DNA of 64,000 nucleotides from Asparagopsis taxiformis (Eukaryota; Rhodophyta; Florideophyceae; Bonnemaisoniales; Bonnemaisoniaceae). Within the stretch, counting starts at the first letter, position 1; the number at the start of each line of letters is the position of its first letter. The DNA lies in assembly GCA_030407315.1 (NCBI GenBank), contig JALQPE010002554.1, positions 124,001-188,000 of the forward strand. The letters are read 5' to 3'. Under the pieces are notes generated by a model that saw nothing but the letters and a program-made list of their open reading frames with translations, ran no database searches and had not been told where the DNA came from. This document shows, piece by piece, positions 10,377-19,995 of this stretch. Both the position numbers and the translations under genes were made by a program.

Positions 10377-10479
10377 TAAACCAACTTCTCTGCAAGCATA
10401 TGAGAGGGACTGATGTTTCTCACTCGGGAAGAAGAAGGAGACGATTTCGGACCTCGCGAAAAAGGCTGCAAAGTGGTCT

Positions 10480-11165
10480 GAAAGGGTTGGGGTGGTTCTA
10501 GGGAGCACTAAAACTTGTTTTAATTGCACTCAAGCTTTCTCGCTTGCGTGGAAGGGCTGGTATAATTCATCGATTTTTGGTCATCAGATTCTCACAACTG
10601 GAGATGTGATGGTCAAAATGGAACTTTGTCCGAATGATGTGCAAGTGGTCTGTAAGGGCTGGAGTGGGTCTAGGGAGTACGGAAAAGTGTTCTATGAGTT
10701 CGTAAAGCTGCTGGCTTGCGCATTAGGGCTGACAGAATGCATCGAGTTTTGGTCACCAGATTCCCACAACTGGAGATGTGATGGCCAAAATTGAACTTTG
10801 TCGGAACGAAGTGCAAGTGGTCTGGGAAGGTTGGGGTGGGTCTGGGGAGTACTGTAACGGGTTTTATTCGCCCTGAAAGCTGGTGGCTTGCGAGGTAGAG
10901 CTTCCGGAGTTCACTAATTTTTGGTCACCAGATTCTCACAACTGGAGATGTGATGGCCAAAATTGAACTTTGTCGGAACGAAGTGTAAGTGATCCGTAAG
11001 GGCTGGAGTGGCTCTAGGGAGTACGGAAAAGTGTTTTATGTGTCCGTAAAGCTGCTGAATTGCGTGGTAGGGATTCCAGAATGCATCGACTTTTGGTCAC
11101 CAGACTCCCACAACTGGAGATGTGATAGCCAAAATTGAACTTTGCAAGAACGAAGTGCAAGTGTT
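10480..11165. repeat. 172-bp satellite-like tandem array, four units
   Basis: The block beginning GGTCACCAGATTCYCACAAC starts at 10579 (variant), 10751, 10923 and 11095, an exact 172-bp period. Units differ by scattered substitutions. A further partial unit lies at 18535-18720, next to a fragment of the CACTA-like end. Confidence 0.9.
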
Positions 11166-12223
11166 CTGGATGCCTTCAAGTGGCCTGGAAGCGTACTCTG
11201 GACAAGTTTTCGGACCTTGAAGAGGCTCAACTGCACAATGCTGATATTGAAATGAAACATTCATATAGTCCATTTTTAACTAGAACTGCTGGAATGGATT
11301 GCGTAGCCTATAGAGGAGCAATGTAGTTATATAATAGAGCTAGAAGCATGCCTCAACAACCTATCTCTCATGCCTCTAGTTCTCCTTCATCATTCCAGTC
11401 TCCCTTCCTGTGACGCACTGCGCCTCTGGTGTCACTTCACACGCCCCTCCTGTGCATTAAATACCTGTCTACCACTTCCGTATTCTACTCATACCACCAC
11501 CTTCATTTTACCCCATGCCTACCATCCTATCCTTTACCTTCTGTCCTTCAGTCCTAGGCTAACCTACTTCATAACCATCGATGTAAGGTGAATATCTAGA
11601 TTCCTACCTACTTGAGAGTATAGTTTATTATAACGGGAAACGGACGGTTTTGTATAGTCAATGTGCTACACAGCACCAGGAGTAGATTTTGCGCACCGAT
11701 AATCTATGCTTGATATTGGAGAGACCGGCTTCTTGTAGCCTCGGAAAATGTGCAGGTAGTACCTTTCCAGAGGTCCTGGAGGTGTTCACACCAACTCTAG
11801 TCCATTTTAACGAGTTTGAATTTCGACCGCCAGAATCTCTGTCGTGAGAAAATGGTGGTCGAAATTTACCGTGCTGCTCTCCCAATACTGAACTTTTTAG
11901 GTAGTTCAGCCCGGGTGAAAAAGACACAGATTGCTCTTCAAAGCCGCCCGAAGCCGTCGAAACCATCCTTCCACAATGTTCCCGACTTCAAAATTCCTAT
12001 CTCACCCTTCCCAAAGTGAGAGAGGGACCAAGGTACCAGACGCTTACAGCTGAGGCAGTTTACCAGGGATGCTTACAGCAAAGTCATCGTTACGATGACT
12101 TTGCTGTAAGAAAAGAAAACATTACAGTGGGCGAAGGATTTTACCGGGTGAAAAATCACCAAGAATTTTTTTACCGGGTAAAAAATCGTGGCTACTGTAA
12201 TGAAACGTTTTCTTACAGCAAAG

Positions 12224-12492
12224 TGATGAATCTCTTTATTTCTCGATGCTCTTTTCTCTCTACTGAGGATATCTATTCATCTATTTGTAGTCATGGTTTC
12301 TGTGCTAATCACAAGGAATGGCGGTGATAGCACAGGCACATTAGGAGCCACAAATACAGAGCCATCCGTTACGATGCTGTGTCAACCACCAGTTGCAGAA
12401 TTACAAGCCAATTTTGGCAAGATAATGTTCTGCAAGCCGCAGTCTAATCATCAAGCTTGAAATCCTGCTTGTAGCTAGTATTATATCCAACA
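12224..12492 (-). repeat. 3' LTR of the copia element
   Basis: 269 bp, bounded on the plus strand by TGATGAATCT and TATATCCAACA. It matches 16733-16999 except for one extra CT in the CT run near 12231-12236. CAAAG precedes it. Confidence 0.95.
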
Positions 12493-12502
12493 CTCCTCCT
12501 GG
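12493..12502 (-). promoter_or_regulatory. Polypurine tract of the copia element
   Basis: The minus strand reads CCAGGAGGAG, directly against the 3' LTR, the expected place for the plus-strand DNA primer. Confidence 0.8.
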
Positions 12503-12513
12503 TTAGTTAGTGA

Positions 12514-15500
12514 TCAACTGTCACTTGGCAAACCAATACCTATTGACTCTCTCCATTTCTCAAAAAGGTTCCTATCCAACGGTTTAGTAAAACCGTCTGC
12601 CAGGTTCTCATTGCTTCCAACCTGTTTCAATTGTATTTCTCTAGCGATCACACACTCTCGAACAAATTGGTGCCGCACATCTATATGCTTTGTCTTGCGG
12701 AGCCCTTTCGAGCTTTCTGCCCAGCATTTTGCAGCAGTGTTATCAGTGCACAGTATAGTAGCACTATCCATTGAAAGCAAACCAATTTCACTAAGAAAGA
12801 GGCGAAATTGTCTGATTTGACGTGCACATTCTGACATTGCAATTAGCTCTGACTCTGCCGTAGAGATAGACACATTGTCTTGTTTTGTGCTGGACCAGGC
12901 GAACGCAGATCCATTGATGTGTCCAATCCATCCAGTTCTGGATTTTCGTGACAGTTTGTCACCAGCAAAATCTGCATCTGAATGAAATGATACATTCTGC
13001 ATGGGGGATTGTGTCTTTCGAAGCAATAGACCGTATGAGACTGTAGCACGCAGGTACCCAAAAACGCGTGTGACTGCCTTCATGAGGTATTTGGTTGGAT
13101 TCTGCACGTACTGGGCTAAGATGCCGACACATGCAGATATGTCTGGCCTTGTTCTATTGGCAAGGTATAGTAAGGAACCAATCATGTTCCGGTACTTCTC
13201 ATCTTGGAGAATTTCCTGTTCCACATTATGTTGCAATTCATCGTAAAAATTGCTTACCATTGGTGTGGTATACTTCGTTACTTCCTCCAAATTATAGTGA
13301 CGCAACATTTGCTCAATATATGATGTCTGTGACAGAAAACATTGGTCAACCTCTTGAATAACATTCACACCCAAGTACCAGCTTAGATTTCCTTCGTCAG
13401 TGCCTTTGAACTCTTTCAAAAACTGTGATACTGCTTCATTCAAGGAATCATTATCTGCGCAGACAAAGAGAATGTCGTCAACGTATACGAGTATCAATAT
13501 TTGCACCGGTACTCCTCCACTCGTAGTTTCACCCTTGAAAATGGAGCCATCACAAAATAGCTGCTCATATGACATTGAATGGACTAGTACGTCACGTAGT
13601 TTGCGAAACCATTGTAAAGGAGCCTGTTTCAACCCATATAGTGCCTTCTTGAGTCTATATATCATGTCAAGTCGTAGTTTCTTTGGCAAATTATAGGGGT
13701 GCTTCACGAAGGCTTCCCGATCCATGTCACCATTCAAAAAGGCAGCGGTGACATCAATATGTCTTGTATGCCAGTTGTTCTTCAAAGAAAGTATGAGAAC
13801 TAGTCGTACGATGTTGAAATCGGCCACTGGAGCATAAACAGAGTCATAATCTCTTCCATAGACTTGCAGATGACCTCCTGCCACTATTCTCGCCTTGAAT
13901 CGGGCCGCAACTCCTTCTTGATTTCGCTTAATTTTGAGTATTACGTGTGTCGGGAGGATTTGATTGTCCGGAACATGGCATTCTTGTTTTGGACCAATCG
14001 GAATCCATGTTCCAGCTCTTTCTAGATTATTCAATTCGGATTGTATGGCTTCCATCCATAATGATACCTCATTTTTGGTAGCTCGCATTGCCTCCAGCAC
14101 CGAAGGAGTATCTGAAGTTGTGATAGGAGTTGTAATCAGAGAATTGCAACCGTCATCATCGTATTGATTTACCGAGTATGCTAGCCTCTTCGGGGCTCGG
14201 CGTGTTCGTGTGGGGCGTGCAGTTGTAGCTGCGTCATCCACGACGTCAATTATGATATTTTGGTCTGACATCACGTCATTCCCTTCCTCTGAAGAAGTAT
14301 CAATGTCAAATGGAGCAGAAAAGAACTGTTCATTGCCATTATCTGTATCCGATGGGGAGGAATATGAGCCTGTGTCACCTTCATCTTCACTTGATTCTAT
14401 ATTTTCGAGTCCCGGAAACGTCATTTCATCAAAAGTGACATGCACCGAGTTGACAATCTTTCCAGATTTCAACAATTGCACAGTGTAGACACCGTTGTCG
14501 TCACATCCAAGCAGTACTGCTGGTTCAGCTGTCGAGTGAAGTTTGGATTTTGGTTCGTGATTATACACGAATGCAGAACATCCAAATACACGGAGGTGAT
14601 GGAGCTCTGGTGCACTATTGGTTAGTTTTTCAAATGGGGAACAGCCGATAAATGAGTGTGGAAGGCGATTTTTGACATATACGACGTGATCGAGTGCCCA
14701 TTCCCAGCAATTCGCATCCATGCCAGACTCCTCCAATATTATTCTGGTAGGATCCAGAAGGGTTCGATTGATGCGCTCGGAAAATGGATTATGTTGTGGC
14801 GTATGCGGTGTTGTCGTTGTATGTTCGGTAGATTCAATGCAGCTATACTCCGTGCCTCCATCCGTATGCAGCCTTTCGATCCCGTTTGGGAAGTACTTGA
14901 GAACGTGTGAGCTTTTGGAATACATTCTGAAAGCATCTGCAGTTTCACCCTTGCTGTTCAATGCAATTACATGGGTGTACCTTGTGAATTGATCAGTAAA
15001 TGTGACAAAATACTTTCGTCCGCAGTGACTCTTCGGGAGTGGCCCTACTAGATCTGAATGCACAATCTCTCCTGCGTGATTTGCACTTTTAAATTGTGAC
15101 TTGAAGGCCTTTTTGGTTGCTCTCCCAAGTCTACATGGATGGCAGACATCGAGTTCTCCGCGCATTTCAGGAACTCCATTGGCATGTATCGACAGTTGTC
15201 TCAAAATGCGTTCATTTGTATGAACTAATCGTCGGTGCCATAATGACAAGCTGCCTTTCCTTGTGATGACAGAATTTGCATATGCTTGTCTGTCATCCGC
15301 CGACAGCATAGTGTACAAGCCGTTATTCTTGTCTCGACTTGCAATGGAAATAATATCGGACTCGTAGACAGTGAAGTTTCGTCTGTTGAGTACAATTGCC
15401 TCTTTAGAAGTGAATATCACGATGTTCCCCTGGTCGCATAACTGACCAACTGATATCAATGTGTTATTAAGCCCATGGACATGTTGAGCGTTTGGCAATG

Positions 15501-16572
15501 TAATTCTTCCACAATGTATCGTTCCTTCCCCGATACAGTGTGACTCTCTGTTTCCAACTGCTAATGTTACAGTGTTCTGTGATCCTCGCTTGTATGAGTC
15601 ATCATGCACTTCGTATCGGTCCCTGAACAATGTAATAGAAGCTCCACTGTCAAGGATTTGTGTAGAGTGATTTTGTACAGTGTCTTTCTTTGATGATGTC
15701 GCCGCAGTGAATTTGTTTTCTATCACTGCAGTGCCTCCAAAAGTGATTCTGTGCCTTTTCTGTTTGTCGGAGCTCTTTTCTTTCACCGAGTCAGTCACAT
15801 TGAGTCCTTTTATGTTCCTGATTGCATCCGGAGATATTCTGCATTTGGCAGATTCTGGATTGTAGTAACAGGTAACTGACGTGTGTCCTGTTTTCGAGCA
15901 GAAGGAACATCGGGCACTTTTCATGGAGTGTGATGCACGCAGTGAGCGGAATTTCAGTTGCTCTGTTTTGTGTCTGTCGTGCTTTTCTCGTTTGGAACAG
16001 CTACTAGACTCCTTGATTCGCTTCCATTCTTGTATTAGATCCGCAGTAACTGCGTCCCATGTAAGTTCGTCTACCTCCTTGAGTCGCAGAGCGGCTACAG
16101 TTGGCTCTAGGGGGGACTGTTGCCCCATGCTGGCCAGGAGAAGAGGTCCTTTGTGAGTATCTGGAATGGATACGTCGCTTCCCATTCGGTCGAGCTGTGA
16201 GAATAGAGATTCAAATTCATCAATATATGTTGTCATATTGTCATTTGATGAGAACCGCTTGGAGTATACTGTTGTCAATGTAGATATGCGTGTAGCTGCA
16301 CGGTCTGAAGCATATCTCTTGTCCAATAGGCTGAGCATTGCCATTGGATCATTATATTTTGCACTGCACACTCTAAAGGGTGCATCTCCGAGTGACGCAG
16401 TTAGCAGTGCAGTGGCTTTGTCTTTGATGTCATCGGGGCATTCATCCTTATTGAGTTTCCCCCAATAGCCTTTCCCTTTCAGTGCAATTTCTGCACGTAG
16501 ACGCCATAGATTGTAGTCGTCCGTGGTGCGTCCTTGAAATCGTTGTATTCTTTCATCATCGTCTTTTGTCAT
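12514..16572 (-). CDS. Copia Gag-Pol polyprotein, 1352 aa, intact
   Basis: Domains in order: Gag (about residues 1-200), zinc knuckle CSFCSKTGHTSVTC (CX2CX4HX4C, near 222-235), aspartic protease with LDSGAS (near 310), GAG-pre-integrase with LWHRRLVHTN and CX2C, integrase core with HSDLVGPLP, HTDGGTEY and a downstream Glu in NPFSERINRTL (the D,D,E set), reverse transcriptase with LVYVDDILF, and RNase H with SFHSDADFAGDKLS, STAESELIA and ILCTDNTAA. Protease-integrase-RT-RNase H is the defining copia order. All catalytic residues I can locate are present and no stop or frameshift interrupts it. The ATG at 16572 lies about 160 bp inside the 5' LTR, a normal leader length. It is a single frame, so Gag excess must come from another mechanism such as processing or alternative transcripts. 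Confidence 0.96.
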   Translation of the reverse strand: MTKDDDERIQRFQGRTTDDYNLWRLRAEIALKGKGYWGKLNKDECPDDIKDKATALLTASLGDAPFRVCSAKYNDPMAMLSLLDKRYASDRAATRISTLTTVYSKRFSSNDNMTTYIDEFESLFSQLDRMGSDVSIPDTHKGPLLLASMGQQSPLEPTVAALRLKEVDELTWDAVTADLIQEWKRIKESSSCSKREKHDRHKTEQLKFRSLRASHSMKSARCSFCSKTGHTSVTCYYNPESAKCRISPDAIRNIKGLNVTDSVKEKSSDKQKRHRITFGGTAVIENKFTAATSSKKDTVQNHSTQILDSGASITLFRDRYEVHDDSYKRGSQNTVTLAVGNRESHCIGEGTIHCGRITLPNAQHVHGLNNTLISVGQLCDQGNIVIFTSKEAIVLNRRNFTVYESDIISIASRDKNNGLYTMLSADDRQAYANSVITRKGSLSLWHRRLVHTNERILRQLSIHANGVPEMRGELDVCHPCRLGRATKKAFKSQFKSANHAGEIVHSDLVGPLPKSHCGRKYFVTFTDQFTRYTHVIALNSKGETADAFRMYSKSSHVLKYFPNGIERLHTDGGTEYSCIESTEHTTTTPHTPQHNPFSERINRTLLDPTRIILEESGMDANCWEWALDHVVYVKNRLPHSFIGCSPFEKLTNSAPELHHLRVFGCSAFVYNHEPKSKLHSTAEPAVLLGCDDNGVYTVQLLKSGKIVNSVHVTFDEMTFPGLENIESSEDEGDTGSYSSPSDTDNGNEQFFSAPFDIDTSSEEGNDVMSDQNIIIDVVDDAATTARPTRTRRAPKRLAYSVNQYDDDGCNSLITTPITTSDTPSVLEAMRATKNEVSLWMEAIQSELNNLERAGTWIPIGPKQECHVPDNQILPTHVILKIKRNQEGVAARFKARIVAGGHLQVYGRDYDSVYAPVADFNIVRLVLILSLKNNWHTRHIDVTAAFLNGDMDREAFVKHPYNLPKKLRLDMIYRLKKALYGLKQAPLQWFRKLRDVLVHSMSYEQLFCDGSIFKGETTSGGVPVQILILVYVDDILFVCADNDSLNEAVSQFLKEFKGTDEGNLSWYLGVNVIQEVDQCFLSQTSYIEQMLRHYNLEEVTKYTTPMVSNFYDELQHNVEQEILQDEKYRNMIGSLLYLANRTRPDISACVGILAQYVQNPTKYLMKAVTRVFGYLRATVSYGLLLRKTQSPMQNVSFHSDADFAGDKLSRKSRTGWIGHINGSAFAWSSTKQDNVSISTAESELIAMSECARQIRQFRLFLSEIGLLSMDSATILCTDNTAAKCWAESSKGLRKTKHIDVRHQFVRECVIAREIQLKQVGSNENLADGFTKPLDRNLFEKWRESIGIGLPSDS

Positions 16573-16716
16573 TTTTGTTCTGTAGACGATTGCGTAGATT
16601 ATTCGGTGTGCCTTGTGTGCACAACAGTGATCGAGACTGCTCTTCTGATAGTACCTCCGAACAATGCTTCAGTGGTGTCTTGTTTCGGAAGTCAAGTTGG
16701 ATGTAGTGGTCGTTGC

Positions 16717-16732
16717 CACTGGGCCCATAACC
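16717..16732 (-). promoter_or_regulatory. Primer-binding site matching the initiator tRNA-Met anticodon region
   Basis: Directly after the 5' LTR the minus strand reads GGTTATGGGCCCAG. This resembles the complement of the initiator tRNA-Met anticodon stem-loop, which serves as a half-tRNA primer in Drosophila copia and related elements, rather than the usual tRNA 3' end. The match is from memory of that site and is close, not verified by alignment. Confidence 0.7.
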
Positions 16733-16999
16733 TGATGAATCTTTATTTCTCGATGCTCTTTTCTCTCTACTGAGGATATCTATTCATCTATTTGTAGTCA
16801 TGGTTTCTGTGCTAATCACAAGGAATGGCGGTGATAGCACAGGCACATTAGGAGCCACAAATACAGAGCCATCCGTTACGATGCTGTGTCAACCACCAGT
16901 TGCAGAATTACAAGCCAATTTTGGCAAGATAATGTTCTGCAAGCCGCAGTCTAATCATCAAGCTTGAAATCCTGCTTGTAGCTAGTATTATATCCAACA
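16733..16999 (-). repeat. 5' LTR of the copia element
   Basis: 267 bp with TG...CA ends, identical to the 3' LTR apart from a missing CT. It is followed by the duplicated CAAAG at 17000-17004, where the interrupted palindrome resumes. Confidence 0.95.
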
Positions 17000-17841
17000 C
17001 AAAGTCATCGTAACGATGACTTTGCTGTAAGAAAAGGAAACATTACAGTAGGCGAAGAATTTTTACCGGGTAAAAAATCACCAAGAATTTTTTACCGGGT
17101 AATAAATCGTGCCGGCTGTAAGCATCCCTGGTAAACTGCCTCAGCTGTAAGCGGTCTGGCCTCACCCTCTCTCTCATGTCTCTTGTCCTCCTTCATCCCA
17201 GCCTATCCCAACCTTCCTTCCTGTGTCGACTCTGGTGTCACTCCAGCCGACCCTTCGGTGAGTGCAATCCTTGTCTACCACCGCCATTATCTACTCATAC
17301 TACCCCCTTCATGTTGCTGCATACCTACCCTCCCATCCTTCCTGATTTTCCTACAATCCTAGGCTAGCCTACTTACCAACCATGTTGGTATTGAAGGCAG
17401 CTAGATTCCTAGTAATTCAAATCTATAGTCTGCTAAAAAGGGCGATTTGGTGTGGTCACTGTGCCACACGGCACCAGGAATAGAATCTGGCCACGGATAC
17501 TCTATGCTTGATCTCAGAGAGAACAGCTGCGCCAATGCTCCGAAAACGTGCTGTCAGTACCTTTCCAGACGTCGTGGAGGTGCTCATGCCAGCTCTAGTT
17601 CATTTCAGGGAGGTTGAGTTTCGACAATCAGAATTTCACTCTTGAAGAAATTGTGTTTGAAATTTTGTGCACTCCTCCCGCCGTACCAGGCAGGGCACCC
17701 AGCCCAGACTGGGTTAGCACGACGCAGAGTGCTCCCCAACACCGCTAACAGCCGTCCAAACCATCCCTCTGTCATGTTTTACGGCTTCACAATTCCTTGC
17801 TCACCCTTCCCAAGGTGAGGGAGGGACCAAGCTCCCAGCCG

Positions 17842-18230
17842 CTTACAGCTGAGGCAGTTTACCAGGGATGCTTACAGCAAAGTCATCGTTACGATGACTT
17901 TGCTGTAAGAAAACAATTCATTACAGTAGCCATGATTTGTTTACCCGGTAAAAAAATTCTTGGCCACTGTAATGAATTTTTTTCTTACAGTGGCCGGAGA
18001 ATTTTTTAACCGGGTAAACAAATCATGGCTACTGTAATGAATTTTATCCTTACTGCAAAGCCATCGTTACGATGACTTTGCTGTAAGAAAAACGTTTTCA
18101 TTACAGTGGCCAGGAATTTTTTACCCGGTAAAAAAATCATGGCTACTGTAATGAATTGTTTTCTTACAGCAAAGTCATCGTAACGATGACTTTGCTGTAA
18201 ACATCCCTGGTAAACTGCTCCGTCTGTAAG
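17842..18230. repeat. Palindromic fold-back element, second copy
   Basis: Bounded by CTTACAGCTGAGGCAGTTTA and an inverted, slightly diverged counterpart (CCG flanks both ends). Inside are three copies of the TTACAGCAAAGTCATCGT-type palindrome (about 17871-17909, 18051-18089 and 18163-18199) and several TTTTTACCCGGTAAAAAA palindromes separated by ATTACAGT blocks. The stretch could form large nested hairpins. Confidence 0.8.
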
Positions 18231-18470
18231 CCGTTGGTCTCAACCCTCGATCTCATGTCTGTTGTCCTCCTTCATCATCTTCACCTCCCTTCCTGCTAAG
18301 CATCACTTCTCTAGTGTCACTCTACCAGTCCTTTTCGTGCATGAAATACTTTTCTACCACTGCCATAGTCTACACATACTATTGCCTCTATACTTCTGCA
18401 TGCCTACGCTTCCATCTTTCTCTCCCGTGCTAGGCTTAGAGAATATCCTACTTCCTGAAGATCATTGTAC

Positions 18471-18534
18471 AGTGAGGCAGTAAAAATCACTGTCTCACCG
18501 TACTGTCTGAGGCCCCCTTTTCAACACCGTAGTG
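18471..18534. repeat. Detached right-end fragment of the CACTA-like family
   Basis: About 60 bp ending CAACACCGTAGTG match the right terminus at 24409-24468 (shared CTGTCTCACCGTACTGTCTG). The sequence beyond it is a 172-bp-array unit, and no matching left end is nearby. It shows that other copies of the element exist or that rearrangement has occurred. Confidence 0.75.
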
Positions 18535-18826
18535 TATAAGGGCTGGAGTGGCTCTGGGGATTACAGAAAGGTGTTTTATCTGTCCGTAAAGCTTCTGGCT
18601 TGCGCATTAGGGCTGGCAGAATGCATCGATTTTTGGTCATCAGATTCTCACAACTGCAGATATGATGAATTTCGGCCATGGCCAAAATTCAACTTTGTCG
18701 GAACTGCGTAGATTTGGACTGGATGCCTCCAAGTGCATGCACTTGAAAGTGCACTTAGTCCAAAAAATTGTCCAGAGTACGCTCCCAGGCGATGGCCTGG
18801 AAGTGTACTCTGGACAAGTTTTTGGA
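18535..18826. repeat. Extra 172-bp-type unit and an imperfect 32-bp-arm hairpin
   Basis: 18535-18720 resembles one unit of the 10480-11165 array. Next are the palindrome AAGTGCATGCACTT (18731-18744) and an inverted repeat with arms at 18759-18790 and 18795-18826 (TCCAGAGTACGCTCCCAGGC versus the complement of GCCTGGAAGTGTACTCTGGA) around GATG. Confidence 0.7.
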
Positions 18827-19365
18827 CCTGGAAGAGGTTGAATTGCACAATGCTTGTGTTGAAATGAAACATTTATATGGCCAATTCTTTACTTGGACAG
18901 CTGAAATCCTATCTACTCGAGAGTAAAGTATATAAAAACTGGAAACAGACGGTTTTGTATAGTCAATGTGCCACACGGCACCAAGACTAGATTTTGCCCT
19001 CCGATAATCTATGGTTGATTTCAGAGAGGATAACCGCGTGCAGTCACAGGACATGTGTTACCAGATCCTTCCCAGAGGTCCTGGAGGTGTTCACACCAAC
19101 TCCAGCCCACTTTAACGAGTTTGAATTTCGAAAGTCAGAATCTCTGTCGTGAGAAAATTGAACCATTTCCGACCACGTGGTAGAAATTTCGTACACTCCT
19201 CCAACCATACTAGACACAACACCCAGCTCAAACCGGGTGTAAACAACACAATGTGTTACCTAATGCCGCCTACAGCCGTCCATACCATTCCTATACCCTG
19301 TTTCCTGACTTCATAATTCCTTCCTCACCCTTCCCTAGGTCGGAAAAGGACGGAAGTCCCTGCCG

Positions 19366-19576
19366 CTTACAGCGGAAGCAATTTACCAGGGATGCTTACA
19401 GCAAAGTCATCGTTACGATGACTTTGCTGTAAGAAAATAAATCATTACAGCAGCCATGATTTTTTTACCCGGTGAAAAAATTCTTGGCCACTGTAATTGA
19501 AACGCTTTCTTACAGCAAAGTCATCGTAACGATGACTTTGCTGTAAGAATCCCCGGTAAACGGCTTCCGCTGTAAG
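19366..19576. repeat. Palindromic fold-back element, third copy
   Basis: The ends CTTACAGCGGAAGC and GCTTCCGCTGTAAG are inverted copies. It holds two TTACAGCAAAGTCATCGT palindromes (about 19395-19433 and 19510-19548). The first two bases of the inner stem differ from the other copies at both ends together (GCGG/CCGC instead of GCTG/CAGC), so symmetry has been kept while sequence changed. Confidence 0.8.
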
Positions 19577-19995
19577 GGGCTGAGAGTTCCGTCCCCCTCC
19601 ACCTAGGGAAGGGTGAGCAAGGAATTGGGAAGTCAGGAACATGGCTCAGCAGAACGTTTGTACGGCTGTGAGTGGCTTCCAGGAGCATTCTGTGTCATGT
19701 GTTATCTCAGCAACGTCTCTTATAGTCGAACCTCACGGGTTGTCAAGGTCTAAAACTAGTCCCCCCCTACGGTCTAGCTAGTGAAATCATGTAAAGTTGT
19801 AGACTAATACAAAAAAGTAGCAATCAATAGGCTTAGTAGCACTAAACTATGACATGAAGGTCAGATGTATAGATGAAAATAGAAAGGTGGGCTAAGCGAA
19901 TAATGTTGAGATGAGAAAGACAGAACTTCATAGCAGGGAACAATAGCATAGGTTTTAATACTTCTCGGATGCTATCTATTGCTCCTGTCATACTT
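19577..19995. other. No gene; begins with an inverted copy of the ~1.05-kb unit's end
   Basis: 19577-19690 is an inverted match to the 19260-19365 region (for example GGGAAGGGTGAGCAAGGAATT against AATTCCTT...CTCACCCTTCCC), so the fold-back element sits within a larger inverted repeat. The remainder is AT-rich and featureless. Confidence 0.6.

Larger units (their letters stand above)
12224..16999 (-). mobile_element. Intact Ty1/copia retrotransposon
   Basis: It has LTRs at 12224-12492 and 16733-16999, the 5-bp duplication CAAAG at 12219-12223 and 17000-17004, a primer site, a purine tract and a single uninterrupted 1352-codon Gag-Pol frame. The LTRs differ only by a CT dinucleotide present in one and absent in the other, so insertion was recent. 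The element landed inside one arm of a palindrome. At 4776 bp it is a typical compact copia element and could be active. Confidence 0.95.
12043..17151. repeat. Palindromic fold-back element, copy interrupted by copia
   Basis: The ends are inverted copies: CTTACAGCTGAGGCAGTTTA at 12043 and its complement finishing at 17151. Just inside each end is a 39-bp palindrome with 19-bp arms (CTTACAGCAAAGTCATCGT) around one base, for example 12072-12110. A second motif, TTTTTACCGGGTAAAAAA, recurs. The right-hand palindrome is cut after ...CAAAG by the copia element and resumes at 17000. It looks like a MITE or fold-back element, or the arm structure of the ~1.05-kb unit. Confidence 0.7.
11365..19340. 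repeat. Three tandem units of about 1.05 kb, split by copia and other inserts
   Basis: A CTCTCATG block with its following sequence starts units at 11365, 17171 and 18250. Unit B to C spacing is 1079 bp. Unit A to B is 5806 bp, which falls to about 1.03 kb once the copia element and its duplicated 5 bp are removed. Shared blocks occur in the same order, for example CACACGGCACCA near 17465 and 18970, and CTCACCCTTCCC near 12002, 17801 and 19326. Each unit ends with the palindromic TTACAGC-type element described separately. Unit C is interrupted by 18471-18895. No protein-coding content is evident. Confidence 0.8.

Noticed and set aside
3607..18534. CACTA-like element ending at 18534 instead of 24468
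   Set aside because: The bases after 18534 (TAT) do not match the left flank, and that end does not restore the antisense ORF. The right end at 24468 does both.
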